Assembly: GCA_003249035.1 (NCBI GenBank)
Contig: QBMK01000012.1
Span: forward strand, 1 to 64,000
Length of the DNA stretch: 64,000 nt
Direction of reading: 5' to 3'
Source of the DNA: Pseudanabaena sp.
GTDB lineage: Bacteria > Cyanobacteriota > Cyanobacteriia > Pseudanabaenales > Pseudanabaenaceae
The translations under genes were made by a program, and so were the position numbers. Within the stretch, counting starts at the first letter, position 1. Each line of letters starts with the position of its first letter. The notes under the pieces were generated by a model. It did no database searches. It was given only the letters and a program-made list of their open reading frames with translations, and had not been told where the DNA came from. Of this stretch, positions 34,888-44,354 are shown piece after piece.

Positions 34888-35712
34888 ATGAGTTCTAAAA
34901 TTACAATTATTAGTCCTAAGGGCAAATCTCTAATCTATAGCATTCGGGAATTTTGGGAATATCGTGATCTGCTATACATGCTGACTCTACGTCATATTAG
35001 CGTCCGATACAAACAAACTGTGATTGGTGTAGCTTGGGTGCTGATTCAACCTTTAGTATCTATGACTATTTTTACAATTATTTTTGGCAATCTAGTTAAA
35101 GTTCCGACTGACGGAATTCCTTACCCAATTTTCGTTTATTCTGCTCTAGTTTTATGGGGGTTGTTTTCTGAAAGCATTAGTCGATCTGGCGCGAGCCTAA
35201 TTAATGAAGCACAGCTAATTACGAAAGTCTATTTCCCGCGATTGATAATTCCTTTAGCTGCAGTTGGTTCAGCTTGGATAGACTTTGTGATTTCTTTATT
35301 TTTACTCATACCGTTAACTTTTATCTATGGTATGCGTCCCACTTGGCCATTGCTATTAATTCCGTTTGTAATGGTTGTAACTATGGTCTTTTCCGCAGGT
35401 ATCGGTGTAATATTGGCAGCCTTGAATGCTCGCTATCGCGATTTTCAGTATGTTATTCCCTTTTTAATTCAAATTTGGCTCTTTTCTTCTCCAGTGGTAT
35501 ATTCAGTGCAAATTGTCCCTAAACATCTATTATTTTGGTACTACCTAAATCCAATGGCAGGACTTTTAGATACATTTCGTTTTGCTGTGACTGGACAAAC
35601 TGCTCTTAGTAGAATTGGGTTAAGCTGGTCAATATTTTGTGCGATCGCTATCTTTAGTATAGGTACGTCGGTATTTCGGTCAGTGGAAAGCAATTTTGCA
35701 GATTATATTTAG
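34888..35712 (+). CDS. wzm: Polysaccharide ABC exporter permease (Wzm type)
   Basis: A 274-residue ABC-2 permease that moves lipid-linked polysaccharide across the inner membrane. After an N-terminal amphipathic segment (REFWEYRDLLYMLTLRHISV), six hydrophobic spans can be traced (for example VAWVLIQPLVSMTIFTIIFG, WIDFVISLFLLIPLTFIYG, LLLIPFVMVVTMVFSAGIGV, WSIFCAIAIFSIGTSVF). RYRDFQYVIPFLIQIWLFSSPVVYS is the family's cytoplasmic-loop signature. The start is the ATG at 34888, since the longer frame uses TTG. It is directly followed by its ATPase gene (2-bp gap). Confidence 0.92.
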   Translation: MSSKITIISPKGKSLIYSIREFWEYRDLLYMLTLRHISVRYKQTVIGVAWVLIQPLVSMTIFTIIFGNLVKVPTDGIPYPIFVYSALVLWGLFSESISRSGASLINEAQLITKVYFPRLIIPLAAVGSAWIDFVISLFLLIPLTFIYGMRPTWPLLLIPFVMVVTMVFSAGIGVILAALNARYRDFQYVIPFLIQIWLFSSPVVYSVQIVPKHLLFWYYLNPMAGLLDTFRFAVTGQTALSRIGLSWSIFCAIAIFSIGTSVFRSVESNFADYI

Positions 35713-35714
35713 CT

Positions 35715-36980
35715 ATGACGCAACCAGTAATTCAAGTTAGAGATTTAAGTAAGTCTTACCAAATTCGGAAAACTACTAAAAAGCCTTATCACAGCCTCCG
35801 TGACGACTTGATGGACGGCTTCAAGAATCTGATGAAAGGACAATGGCAGCTACAGGGAACCGAAACATTTTGGGCATTAAAAGATATTAACTTTGATATA
35901 AATCAAGGTGATGTAGTCGGGATTATTGGGCGTAATGGAGCAGGTAAGAGCACTTTACTGAAAATTTTGTCCCAGATTATCCAGCCCACTACAGGTGAAA
36001 TCACGATTAGGGGTAGAGTTGGTTCGCTTTTAGAAGTTGGTACGGGCTTTCATCCCGAATTAACAGGGCGGGAGAATATTTTTATGAATGGGGCAGTTTT
36101 GGGAATGAAGCGATCTGAAATTGTTCGCAAGTTTGATGAAATCGTGGCATTTGCTGAAGTGGAAAAGTTTTTAGATACACCCGTGAAGTTCTATTCATCT
36201 GGGATGTATGTCCGCCTTGCTTTTGCTGTAGCTGCTCACTTAGAACCAGAAGTCTTAATTGTCGATGAAGTCTTGGCAGTTGGTGACGCTCAATTTCAGA
36301 AGAAGTGCCTAGGCAAAATGGAAGATGTGAGTAAAGAAGGTAGAACCGTAATATTTGTGAGCCATAGTATGGCATCCATTTCTGCTCTTTGTTCGAAAGC
36401 ACTTGTGCTTAAAAATGGACTTATTCAATTTTGTACAGACAATGTAAAGGATGCAATTAGTGAGTATTTACTATTGGTCGATCATGCTGTTAGCATAAGG
36501 CTAGAACATCGTAAGGATAGACAGGGCGAAGGAAAAATCATGCTTACCAATTTTGCCGTCTACGATCACCTAGGCAACGAACTTGAATTTTTAGCTTGCG
36601 GGCAACAAGTGGAAATGCGTATTCACTTTAAATGCGATCGCCATAATATCGCTAAAAACATCTCTTTTGGAATTGGTATATATAATACTTTAGGAAATTT
36701 TCTCACAGAACTTAGTAATGAAATTGCTACAAATATATTCGATACAGTTAGCGATCACGGTTTTACATCTTGTCTAATTGATAAGCTCCCGATCGCCCCC
36801 GGCAAATATCTGATTAACCTAATTGTTCGCCAAAATGACATAATTCAAGACTGGATTACAGATGCAGCAGTCTTGACAATCGAGAGTGGAGACTTCTATG
36901 GAACTGGGAGATTATCGGCAGACACTCATAGGGGCATGTTGATCGAGCAAAAGTGGACTGTGGAGAATAAAGAAAACTAA
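35715..36980 (+). CDS. wzt: Polysaccharide ABC exporter ATPase with C-terminal glycan-binding domain (Wzt type)
   Basis: A 421-residue ATPase. Residues 1-250 form the nucleotide-binding domain: Walker A GRNGAGKST, signature YSSGMYVRLAFA, Walker B VLIVDEVLAVGD, and the H-loop VSHSM. The extra 170 residues (about 255-421; LTNFAVYDHLGNELEFLACG, VEMRIHFKCD) match the beta-sandwich that in E. coli O8/O9a-type Wzt proteins recognises the modified non-reducing end of the glycan before export. Its presence predicts that the exported chain carries a specific cap. The stop overlaps the next start (TAATG). Confidence 0.92.
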   Translation: MTQPVIQVRDLSKSYQIRKTTKKPYHSLRDDLMDGFKNLMKGQWQLQGTETFWALKDINFDINQGDVVGIIGRNGAGKSTLLKILSQIIQPTTGEITIRGRVGSLLEVGTGFHPELTGRENIFMNGAVLGMKRSEIVRKFDEIVAFAEVEKFLDTPVKFYSSGMYVRLAFAVAAHLEPEVLIVDEVLAVGDAQFQKKCLGKMEDVSKEGRTVIFVSHSMASISALCSKALVLKNGLIQFCTDNVKDAISEYLLLVDHAVSIRLEHRKDRQGEGKIMLTNFAVYDHLGNELEFLACGQQVEMRIHFKCDRHNIAKNISFGIGIYNTLGNFLTELSNEIATNIFDTVSDHGFTSCLIDKLPIAPGKYLINLIVRQNDIIQDWITDAAVLTIESGDFYGTGRLSADTHRGMLIEQKWTVENKEN

Positions 36981-37699
36981 TGAACGCGATTAAAAAATTG
37001 GCAAAAAAAGCCCTCGCAATGTTTGGAATTGGGATCTATAGACTAGAATCGAGCCAACCATTAACCGCAGTGGCGCAAGGATTTATAATCACTTCACCGA
37101 TTGAAGCTAATACCGAAGAGAGTGATGATAAATATTACTCAGACCCTGAGATAGTCAAAGCTTACTTAGAACCTGAACGGCTCGAATTTTATGAGTATGT
37201 AGTGAATTTCTTACATGAAAATGGCGTAGATTTTAATGGTAAAACTGTTGCAGATCTAGGTTGTGGTACAGGGCATTTACTACTAAATATCCATAAAAAA
37301 TTCACCCCTAAGTCTCTAACAGGAATGGATCACTCTAAATTTGGATTAGATGTAGGGCGATCAATTTTACCTAACGCAACATTTCAATATTTTGACATCT
37401 ATCAAAAGTATGATTTTCAATTTGAAGTGATTTTTTGTACCGAAGTTTTAGAACATTTACTATATCCAGAACAAGCATTAAAAAATATGATTACCATCAT
37501 TTCTACTTGCGGAGTAATGCTACTGACTGTTCCAAATGGTAGAACCGACACTTTTCTCGGTCACATAAATTTTTGGAGTCCTGAAAGCTGGGATGTTTTT
37601 GTGAAATCTGTTTGCAACGATCTAGATATAGAACTTGAAATTAATACTGGTCTAACTACTAAAAACTCCAATTTTGCCATCTTAAAGAGAAATAACTAA
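36980..37699 (+). CDS. SAM-dependent methyltransferase (class I)
   Basis: A 239-residue class I methyltransferase. The SAM-binding motif I is GKTVADLGCGTGHLLLNIHK, with motif II at the end of strand two (LTGMDHSKFGLDVGR) and post-I residues in IFCTEVLEHLLYPEQALKNM. The first 45 residues are a variable leader. The translationally coupled position right behind wzt makes it the best candidate for methylating the terminal sugar recognised by the Wzt C-terminal domain; this is inference. Confidence 0.82.
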   Translation: MNAIKKLAKKALAMFGIGIYRLESSQPLTAVAQGFIITSPIEANTEESDDKYYSDPEIVKAYLEPERLEFYEYVVNFLHENGVDFNGKTVADLGCGTGHLLLNIHKKFTPKSLTGMDHSKFGLDVGRSILPNATFQYFDIYQKYDFQFEVIFCTEVLEHLLYPEQALKNMITIISTCGVMLLTVPNGRTDTFLGHINFWSPESWDVFVKSVCNDLDIELEINTGLTTKNSNFAILKRNN

Positions 37700-37717
37700 T
37701 TTATATCAGATATCAAA

Positions 37718-38767
37718 ATGAATCCTGAATCTCAAATCACATCTCAAATTATAGTTTCCCAAATCGGTTGTGGATACTGGGGACCAAACTTGCTACGTAA
37801 TTTTGCCACTCAATCTGGATGTCATGTGAAGTGGGTTGCCGATAGCAGTCCCCAGAGATTGGCATACGTGCTTAAAAATTATCCCGCCACCCAAACAACC
37901 CAAAATTGGCAAGATATCATCGCCGACCCCGCAGTTGATGCCGTAATTATTGCCACACCTGCTTCTTCTCATTATGAATTAGCAAAAGCTGCACTCAATG
38001 CAGGTAAGCATGTTTTAGTAGAGAAACCACTAGCGATGAACCTAAAAGAAGCTGATGAATTAATTGCGATCGCCGCAGCTACAAATAATATCCTTATGGC
38101 AGGTCATACTTTTTTATACAATCCTGCGGTTCAGTATATGAAAGAATTGATAACTAGACAAGAATTAGGTCAAATTTATTATATTTATGGTCAGAGACTT
38201 AATTTAGGACAAGTACGTTCTGATGTAAATGCTTGGTGGAATCTTGCTCCTCACGACATTAGTATTCTGCTCTACTTGTTTTCGGGAGAATTACCAACTT
38301 CTATTGCTGCACATGGCACAGCATATCTTCAGCCCGAAATTGAGGATGTAGTCTTTGCAACTATGACCTGGGCAAATCAGGTAACCGCACACATACAGGT
38401 AAGTTGGCTAGATCCAGGCAAGATTAGAAAAATGACATTGGTAGGAAGTCGGAAAATGATTGTATATGATGACATCAGCGATTCAAAAATCATGGTTTTA
38501 GATAAAGGAGTAGAATGGATACCCAAAGCTGGAGAGGTAATGGATTTTGATCGCCTCGATAATTACAACCCTTCCTATCGCTCTGGCGATATTTGGTTGC
38601 CAAAAATTGATAATAAAGAACCATTGGGAATAGAAGCAAGCCATTTTCTGGAATGTATTCGCAAAGGAGAAGTCCCAATATCTGATGGTAAACATGCAAG
38701 AGATGTAGTTGCCGTACTCGAAGCAGGTCAAATAGCTCTAAAATCTGGACAAAAGGTATCTCTTTAA
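37718..38767 (+). CDS. Gfo/Idh/MocA-family sugar oxidoreductase
   Basis: A 349-residue NAD(P)-dependent oxidoreductase. The Rossmann motif is QIGCGYWGPNLLRNFATQSG, followed by DAVIIATPASSHYELAKAAL and the catalytic-lysine motif GKHVLVEKPLA. The C-terminal substrate half includes WWNLAPHDISILLYLF. Relatives oxidise nucleotide sugars at C3, giving a keto sugar for transamination. The DegT aminotransferase at 40647 would supply the next step, so a 3-amino sugar is a reasonable inference. Confidence 0.9.
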   Translation: MNPESQITSQIIVSQIGCGYWGPNLLRNFATQSGCHVKWVADSSPQRLAYVLKNYPATQTTQNWQDIIADPAVDAVIIATPASSHYELAKAALNAGKHVLVEKPLAMNLKEADELIAIAAATNNILMAGHTFLYNPAVQYMKELITRQELGQIYYIYGQRLNLGQVRSDVNAWWNLAPHDISILLYLFSGELPTSIAAHGTAYLQPEIEDVVFATMTWANQVTAHIQVSWLDPGKIRKMTLVGSRKMIVYDDISDSKIMVLDKGVEWIPKAGEVMDFDRLDNYNPSYRSGDIWLPKIDNKEPLGIEASHFLECIRKGEVPISDGKHARDVVAVLEAGQIALKSGQKVSL

Positions 38768-38773
38768 GCAAGC

Positions 38774-39841
38774 ATGGAAGTCTTATTAAAAAAGATTAAC
38801 CCGCAAGAGTGGGAGAATGTTTTAACCCAATTGAATTCTAAGAATTTATTGTTTCAATCATTATCTTGGCATCAAGTTTTGATTGAGGCTTATGGATTTG
38901 AGATTGATTATTATGCCGCAATAGATGTTAACGAGACGAATGGGAATGTTATTGGCGCGATCGCAATCTGCCAGATTATCTCTCCTCAAGGCATCAAATA
39001 TGTTTCACTCCCATTCAGTGATTATGCTGGAATTATCGGAATTAATTCTGAATCAATTTTGACTACGGTGATCGCTTTACAGAATTTAGTAAATGGCGAG
39101 AAATTAATAGTACGTGCCTCTGGCGAACAGATTTCTAGTTTAGAATCTCAAGCAGAAGTAATTAGAGAAGGATATCTGCACTATATCGATCTCACTCAGA
39201 CTGAAGAAGCTCTATTATCTCAATTATCAAAAGGATTTTGTGGCGCCGTCCGTCAGGCGGAAAAATTTGGAGTTATAGTTAAGTTTGATGATTCAGAGGC
39301 AGCATTTCAACGGTTTTGGTCGATTCATGCTCAGTTGAGACGACACAAATTTAATGAAATCCCTCAATCTCGGCACTTTTTTGATTGTCTGTTTACCGAA
39401 TTTGCGCTCAAAGGTAAAGGCGGAATCGTCGAAGCTTGGCATGGCGATCGCTGTATTGCCGGCATTCTTTATTTAATTGTCGGCGATCGCGTTTATTACA
39501 AATTTGCGGCTTCATTAGCTGATGCCTTAGAAATCCGCCCAAATAACCTGTTACTTTGGCAGAGCATACTTGAATTTCGGCGGCAGGGATTCTTACGATA
39601 CGAGCTAGGTCTTACAGGTGGCTCTGATGCCTATGCGGGGTTACGTTTCTACAAGTTAAGTAGTGGCGCGGTCGAAATACCACTCAAGTTTTTGGCTTTT
39701 AACCATAGCAGCGATAGCCTTGAAGCACAGAGTTGGCAAAAGTTTATGCAAAATCTCACCAATGCGATCGCCCAAGATCCAGAAATCACCGAAAATAGTC
39801 TCAATAATCTGAGTCGGGCAATTTATCAGTGGCTTGCATAG
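38774..39841 (+). CDS. FemAB/GNAT-fold acyl- or aminoacyl-transferase
   Basis: A 355-residue protein with the double GNAT fold of FemAB and related exopolysaccharide proteins: the first half includes LLFQSLSWHQVLIEAYGFEI and the second GGIVEAWHGDRCIAGILYLI, followed by YKFAASLADALEIRPNNLLL and the end motif FRRQGFLRYELGLTGGSDAY. Relatives transfer an amino acid or acyl group to a polymer. In this locus it may acylate an amino sugar made by the neighbouring genes. The donor is unknown. Confidence 0.75.
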   Translation: MEVLLKKINPQEWENVLTQLNSKNLLFQSLSWHQVLIEAYGFEIDYYAAIDVNETNGNVIGAIAICQIISPQGIKYVSLPFSDYAGIIGINSESILTTVIALQNLVNGEKLIVRASGEQISSLESQAEVIREGYLHYIDLTQTEEALLSQLSKGFCGAVRQAEKFGVIVKFDDSEAAFQRFWSIHAQLRRHKFNEIPQSRHFFDCLFTEFALKGKGGIVEAWHGDRCIAGILYLIVGDRVYYKFAASLADALEIRPNNLLLWQSILEFRRQGFLRYELGLTGGSDAYAGLRFYKLSSGAVEIPLKFLAFNHSSDSLEAQSWQKFMQNLTNAIAQDPEITENSLNNLSRAIYQWLA

Positions 39842-39933
39842 ATCTAACAGACTTAAGGGAACAATATCAATTAATATAATACAGACTGTACTCGGATAGA
39901 TTTCGCACACAGGCAGCAAATAAAACTCCAAAT

Positions 39934-40650
39934 ATGCAAAGCGATTTAGACCAAATAGCGCAAAAATACTCTACCTATACAGACTATGATTACTGGCTAA
40001 ACCGTGCTGCTTGTAAAATTTTAATTCCTAGACTGGAGGGCTTGAAAGTTCTACAAATGGGCTGCGCCAGCGGTGTAATTACTGAACAATTGATTAAAAT
40101 TGTCGGAGAATTGCACGTTGTTGAAGGCAGTAGTCTTTACGTACAGGAAATGCGAGATCGCTTTGGTAGCCAAGTTCAGATCGAAGTATCTTATTTTGAA
40201 GAATTTAGCCCCGATCAGACCTACGATGCGATCGTGTTAGAGGGAGCATTACATATTCTTAAAAACCCCGCTCAAATTTTACAAAAGGCTCAAAATTGGC
40301 TTACTGAAAGCGGAGTATTACATATTACTGTTCCCCATAGCTTATCTTTCCATCGCCGTCTTGGAGTCAAAATGGGAATCTTACAAGATCCAGTCACAAA
40401 CTCGGAGAGAGGCGAATTTTTTGCACAACAATCTCATTTTACTCAAGCAAATCTAACTTCTTTATTGGTAGATAATGGATGGGAAATTAAAGAAATATTT
40501 AGCTATTTGATCAAACCATTTAGCAATCAGCAAATGCAAAAACTTGAGCTACCTGAAACCGCGATCGATGCTCTATTTGAATTGGGAAGAGAATTTCCCG
40601 AACTTGCCAATCAGATTTATGTAGCTGTAACTAGGAGTTTTGCCCCATGA
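39934..40650 (+). CDS. SAM-dependent methyltransferase (class I)
   Basis: A 238-residue protein with a degenerate but recognisable SAM motif ([20 protein letters not shown]), acidic end of strand two ([19 protein letters not shown]) and [20 protein letters not shown]. The N-terminus [20 protein letters not shown] is shared by methyltransferases in polysaccharide loci. Its 3' end overlaps the aminotransferase start by 4 nt (ATGA), marking operon structure. Confidence 0.78.
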   Translation: MQSDLDQIAQKYSTYTDYDYWLNRAACKILIPRLEGLKVLQMGCASGVITEQLIKIVGELHVVEGSSLYVQEMRDRFGSQVQIEVSYFEEFSPDQTYDAIVLEGALHILKNPAQILQKAQNWLTESGVLHITVPHSLSFHRRLGVKMGILQDPVTNSERGEFFAQQSHFTQANLTSLLVDNGWEIKEIFSYLIKPFSNQQMQKLELPETAIDALFELGREFPELANQIYVAVTRSFAP

Positions 40651-41738
40651 TTCCACTTGTAGACCTCAAGGCTCAATATGATTCCATTCAGACTGAAATC
40701 GATCGAGTAATTCACAGAGTAATTAATCGCACTGCTTTTATTGGTGGTGAAGAAGTGGAGCAATTTGAAGCGGAATTTGCCACCTATTGCGAAACAAAAG
40801 CTTGTGTTGGCGTTGGTAATGGTACAGATGCACTTTATTTAACCTTACGAGCGATGGGAATTGGTAAAGGAGATGAAGTGATTACGGTAGCTCACACATT
40901 TATTGCCACTGCCGAAGCCATCTCCCTCGTGGGAGCCAAACCAGTTTTTGTAGATATTCTTGAAAGCACAATGCTGATCGATCCCGACACCATAGAAGCA
41001 GCAATTACACCAAACACTCGCGCAATTATCGCCGTACATCTATACGGTCAGCCCTGTGAAATGGATCGAATATCAGCGATCGCTCATAAATATAATTTAA
41101 AAGTCATTGAAGATGCTGCACAAGCTCATGGCGCTTTCTATCAAGGTCGGCGAGTCGGCTCTTTAGGTGATGCTGCCTGCTTTAGCTTTTATCCGGGCAA
41201 GAATTTAGGAGCTTACGGCGATGGCGGTGCTGTAGTGAGCCAAAATGAGAATTTAATTGACAAAATTCGTATGTTAGCAAATCATGGCAGAGTCGAAAAA
41301 TATACCCATCAGATTGAAGGCACAAATAGTCGACTTGACAGCTTACAAGCAGCAGTTTTGCGAGTGAAATTAAAGCACCTAGATAATTGGAATGCCCGCC
41401 GCAGCCACCACGCCGACTACTATCTCACATATCTCAATAGCCAAGTTGTCACCCTGCCTGCAGTTCACCCAGAGACCAAATCAGTATGGCATTTATTTGT
41501 AGTGCGATCGCTGGATCGAGACCAATTCCAAAAACAGCTTAAAGGGAAAGGCATAAGTACAGGCATTCATTATCCCATTCCACTTCACCTCCAACCAGCC
41601 TATGCTCATTTAGGCATCCCTAAAGGTAGCTTAGAAATTACCGAGAAGGTTGCTTCTCAAATTACTAGCCTTCCCATGTATGCTGAACTTACGGAGCAAC
41701 AACTCAGTTTTATTGTGGAAACCATTAATTTTTTATGA
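40647..41738 (+). CDS. DegT/DnrJ/EryC1 family sugar aminotransferase
   Basis: A 363-residue PLP-dependent enzyme that transaminates keto-nucleotide sugars. Motifs seen are [55 protein letters not shown], and the PLP lysine K185 in [39 protein letters not shown] is a family hallmark. Length is typical. It pairs with the Gfo/Idh/MocA oxidoreductase to suggest synthesis of an amino sugar (QdtB, FdtB or WlbC type). Amino donor is usually glutamate. Confidence 0.93.
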   Translation: MIPLVDLKAQYDSIQTEIDRVIHRVINRTAFIGGEEVEQFEAEFATYCETKACVGVGNGTDALYLTLRAMGIGKGDEVITVAHTFIATAEAISLVGAKPVFVDILESTMLIDPDTIEAAITPNTRAIIAVHLYGQPCEMDRISAIAHKYNLKVIEDAAQAHGAFYQGRRVGSLGDAACFSFYPGKNLGAYGDGGAVVSQNENLIDKIRMLANHGRVEKYTHQIEGTNSRLDSLQAAVLRVKLKHLDNWNARRSHHADYYLTYLNSQVVTLPAVHPETKSVWHLFVVRSLDRDQFQKQLKGKGISTGIHYPIPLHLQPAYAHLGIPKGSLEITEKVASQITSLPMYAELTEQQLSFIVETINFL

Positions 41739-42835
41739 GAGTCCTATTACTATGGCAATACTATGACAGATACCTCCACTATTTCTATCAGCGTTATCCT
41801 GATGTAGAATTACTGCCCTATGAGCAACATCAGAATAAGTTGATTTCTGATAATTTTATTTGGACATTTGCCCTAATACTTAGGCTTAGAGAATCTGGAT
41901 ATGAGGTCGAGATAGCAATTGTAAATGATGAGAACTTACAAAGAAAATGGGCAGTAGAAAAAGGTAAAGATTTTAATCGGGACTGGCAATTTAGCATACC
42001 CTATCAGCAGATTCAAAATTTTCACCCGGATATTATTTGGTCTGGATGTCCATTCAATTATTACGGGAGATTCTTTCGAGAAATTAAACCATTTTGCAAA
42101 CTACTTTTCACTTGGATATCCTGTCCTTGGTCAAATCAGCTAGACTTTTCAGGGATCGATTGTGTTTTAACCTCTGATATTGCGCTTCAAGCAGCATTCG
42201 AAAAACTAGGCGTTAGTTCTCAAGTCCTCTTACCCGCCTTCGAGCCACGCATACTAAAACAGTTAGAAAATCATAGTCTAATACGAGATATTCCGTTAAG
42301 TTTTGTCGGAGGACTTTCGTCAGGTCATAGGAGTCGAAAAGAAATGTTAAATAAATTAGCCAAACTATACCAAATTCAGATCTGGGGATATAGATTTAAA
42401 CAACCTGTAAGCGGATTACGATCGCTGCTAAATCGCATCAAGGGAGAGATCGAAGACTATAGACTTGATACTCACCATAATGGTGAAGTTTGGGGGATGG
42501 AGATGTATCGAATACTGCAACGCTCATTTTTGACCATAGATATCGTAATTGATATGGATATTGGCATGGCAGGTAGTATGCGGATGTTTGAAGCTACAGG
42601 ATTAGGAACCTTACTACTCACCTATGATGCACCTAATATGCCAGACTTATTTGCAAGCGATTGCGAAGTAGCTACTTACCGCACAGGTAATGAGTTGATC
42701 GACAAAATAAAATACTACTTAGAACATAAAGAAGAAGGAGAGAAGATTGCATCTGCTGGACAAAAACGAACATTAACTGAACACAACACCCTAAAACGTA
42801 GTAGAGAGTTAATGAATATCTTTGAATCTTTTTAA
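41735..42835 (+). CDS. CgeB-like glycosyltransferase
   Basis: A 366-residue GT-B-like protein of the CgeB/spore maturation type. The N-terminal domain ([40 protein letters not shown]) is followed by [20 protein letters not shown] and the C-terminal domain ending [34 protein letters not shown] and [20 protein letters not shown]. Such proteins are found in glycan loci; the sugar is not known. It overlaps the aminotransferase stop by 4 nt. Confidence 0.85.
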   Translation: MRVLLLWQYYDRYLHYFYQRYPDVELLPYEQHQNKLISDNFIWTFALILRLRESGYEVEIAIVNDENLQRKWAVEKGKDFNRDWQFSIPYQQIQNFHPDIIWSGCPFNYYGRFFREIKPFCKLLFTWISCPWSNQLDFSGIDCVLTSDIALQAAFEKLGVSSQVLLPAFEPRILKQLENHSLIRDIPLSFVGGLSSGHRSRKEMLNKLAKLYQIQIWGYRFKQPVSGLRSLLNRIKGEIEDYRLDTHHNGEVWGMEMYRILQRSFLTIDIVIDMDIGMAGSMRMFEATGLGTLLLTYDAPNMPDLFASDCEVATYRTGNELIDKIKYYLEHKEEGEKIASAGQKRTLTEHNTLKRSRELMNIFESF

Positions 42836-42893
42836 ACTAAAATATTCACAATTCTGCAATCCAAGTTAACTATTCATTTTTTTTACAAATAAA

Positions 42894-43577
42894 ATGCCCA
42901 CATCAAACTGGTTAAAGCAAGAGTTTCATTATGGTTATGATAGCGGCAACATTTTGACTCCAATCCCGAATCTGACGAGGTGGCGAGAAGAGCGGCGAAT
43001 TGGAGGTTCCTACCGTAATGTTTTTCTCAAAGCCATTAAACCATATTTACAGGAAAATTCTAGAGTATTAGAACTAGGCGCAGGCTTAGGAGCTTGGTCA
43101 AGGACAATTCTTCAATATATACCTCAAGGAAGTCTGCATACAATTGATTATCAAGATGTCTCTGAATGGTTAAAGCCAAATCAATATGAAGGAAGACTAA
43201 TTTGTCATCAAGTAAATGATAATTCCGCTTCGTGTTTACCTGAGAATTATTTCGACTTCTTTTGGTCTATGGGTGTTTTATGTCACAACAATGTAGGAGA
43301 TATTGAAGAAATACTTAAAAATATTTTATCAAAAATGAAGGTTGGTGGTTTTGCCGTCCATCAATATTCTGATTGGGAAAAACTAGAAAAGTATGGATGG
43401 AAGAGAGGTGGAGTCCCCTTGGAATTTAAGCAGAAACCAGATGATGAAATTTGGTGGGTTAGAAATAATCAATCCACAATGTCTGCTCTAGCCGAGAGTT
43501 TGGGATGGGAAGTAATTTCTCCAGATTTAAACTTAGTTAAAAGAGATTCAATTATCGTACTCAAGAGAGGAGAATAA
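42894..43577 (+). CDS. SAM-dependent methyltransferase
   Basis: A 227-residue class I methyltransferase. The SAM motif is SRVLELGAGLGAWSRTILQY, followed by the acidic HTIDYQDVSEW and a motif IV-like region FFWSMGVLCHNNVGDIEEIL. The late GGFAVHQYSDWEKLEKYGWK suggests a small-molecule or sugar acceptor. It is one of six methyltransferases in this run and is followed by another after 5 bp. Confidence 0.8.
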   Translation: MPTSNWLKQEFHYGYDSGNILTPIPNLTRWREERRIGGSYRNVFLKAIKPYLQENSRVLELGAGLGAWSRTILQYIPQGSLHTIDYQDVSEWLKPNQYEGRLICHQVNDNSASCLPENYFDFFWSMGVLCHNNVGDIEEILKNILSKMKVGGFAVHQYSDWEKLEKYGWKRGGVPLEFKQKPDDEIWWVRNNQSTMSALAESLGWEVISPDLNLVKRDSIIVLKRGE

Positions 43578-43582
43578 ATAAG

Positions 43583-44347
43583 GTGAAAAGTGTAATCAAG
43601 AGATACCTTGAAAAGTTCAATATCATCAAGCCCCAGAGTAATCCACAGACAAATATTGATAACTTTCCTGAAATCGATCTAGATGCCAGAAATATTATTT
43701 CTAAGGTTCAGAATTACACTATGACCAGTGTAGAAAGAAGATTTGCTCTAATTAATACTATTCGATATATCTCAACTAATCAGATTGCGGGAGATATCGT
43801 AGAATGTGGTGTATGGAAAGGTGGAAGCATGATGGCAGTTGCCTATACTCTAATCCAAATGGAGGATTTAGGCAGAGATTTGCACTTATTTGATACATTT
43901 TCAGGCATGGCAGAGCCTAGTGAAAAAGATATATCTATTTCTGGTACTCTGGCTACTCATGAATTGAACAATACTAAGAAAGAAGACGAGAAGTCGGTTT
44001 GGTGCTATGCCGATTTGGAAACTGTGAGAACTGCGTTATATTCTACAGATTATCCTAAAGAGAAGATTCATTTTATTCAAGGTAAAGTCGAAGATACGAT
44101 TCCCGATCGCGCGCCCGATCAAATTGCACTTCTGCGGTTAGATACGGATTGGTATGAATCTACTCGTCATGAGCTAGAGCATTTATTCCCTCGGATAGTT
44201 GAAGGAGGGGTAATTATCATAGATGACTATGGGCATTGGCAGGGAGCAAAGCAAGCAGTGGATGAATATATTCAGAAGTATAAAATTAGGATTCTCCTAA
44301 ATAGAATTGATTACACAGGTAGAATTGCAATTGTTAACCACTCCTAA
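43583..44347 (+). CDS. TylF/MycF-type macrocin O-methyltransferase
   Basis: A 254-residue enzyme of the TylF family, metal-dependent O-methyltransferases that act on sugar hydroxyls. Signature segments are GDIVECGVWKGGSMMAVAYT, LHLFDTFSGMAEPSEKD, IALLRLDTDWYESTRHELEH and VIIIDDYGHWQGAKQAVDEY, which holds the metal-binding acids. The start is a GTG at 43583, 5 bp after the preceding stop. Likely methylates a sugar of the exported glycan. Confidence 0.88.
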   Translation: MKSVIKRYLEKFNIIKPQSNPQTNIDNFPEIDLDARNIISKVQNYTMTSVERRFALINTIRYISTNQIAGDIVECGVWKGGSMMAVAYTLIQMEDLGRDLHLFDTFSGMAEPSEKDISISGTLATHELNNTKKEDEKSVWCYADLETVRTALYSTDYPKEKIHFIQGKVEDTIPDRAPDQIALLRLDTDWYESTRHELEHLFPRIVEGGVIIIDDYGHWQGAKQAVDEYIQKYKIRILLNRIDYTGRIAIVNHS

Positions 44348-44354
44348 CCATACA

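Noticed and set aside
36082-36402. 106-residue minus-strand frame opposite wzt
   Set aside because: Lies opposite the conserved ABC signature and Walker B region; not a gene.
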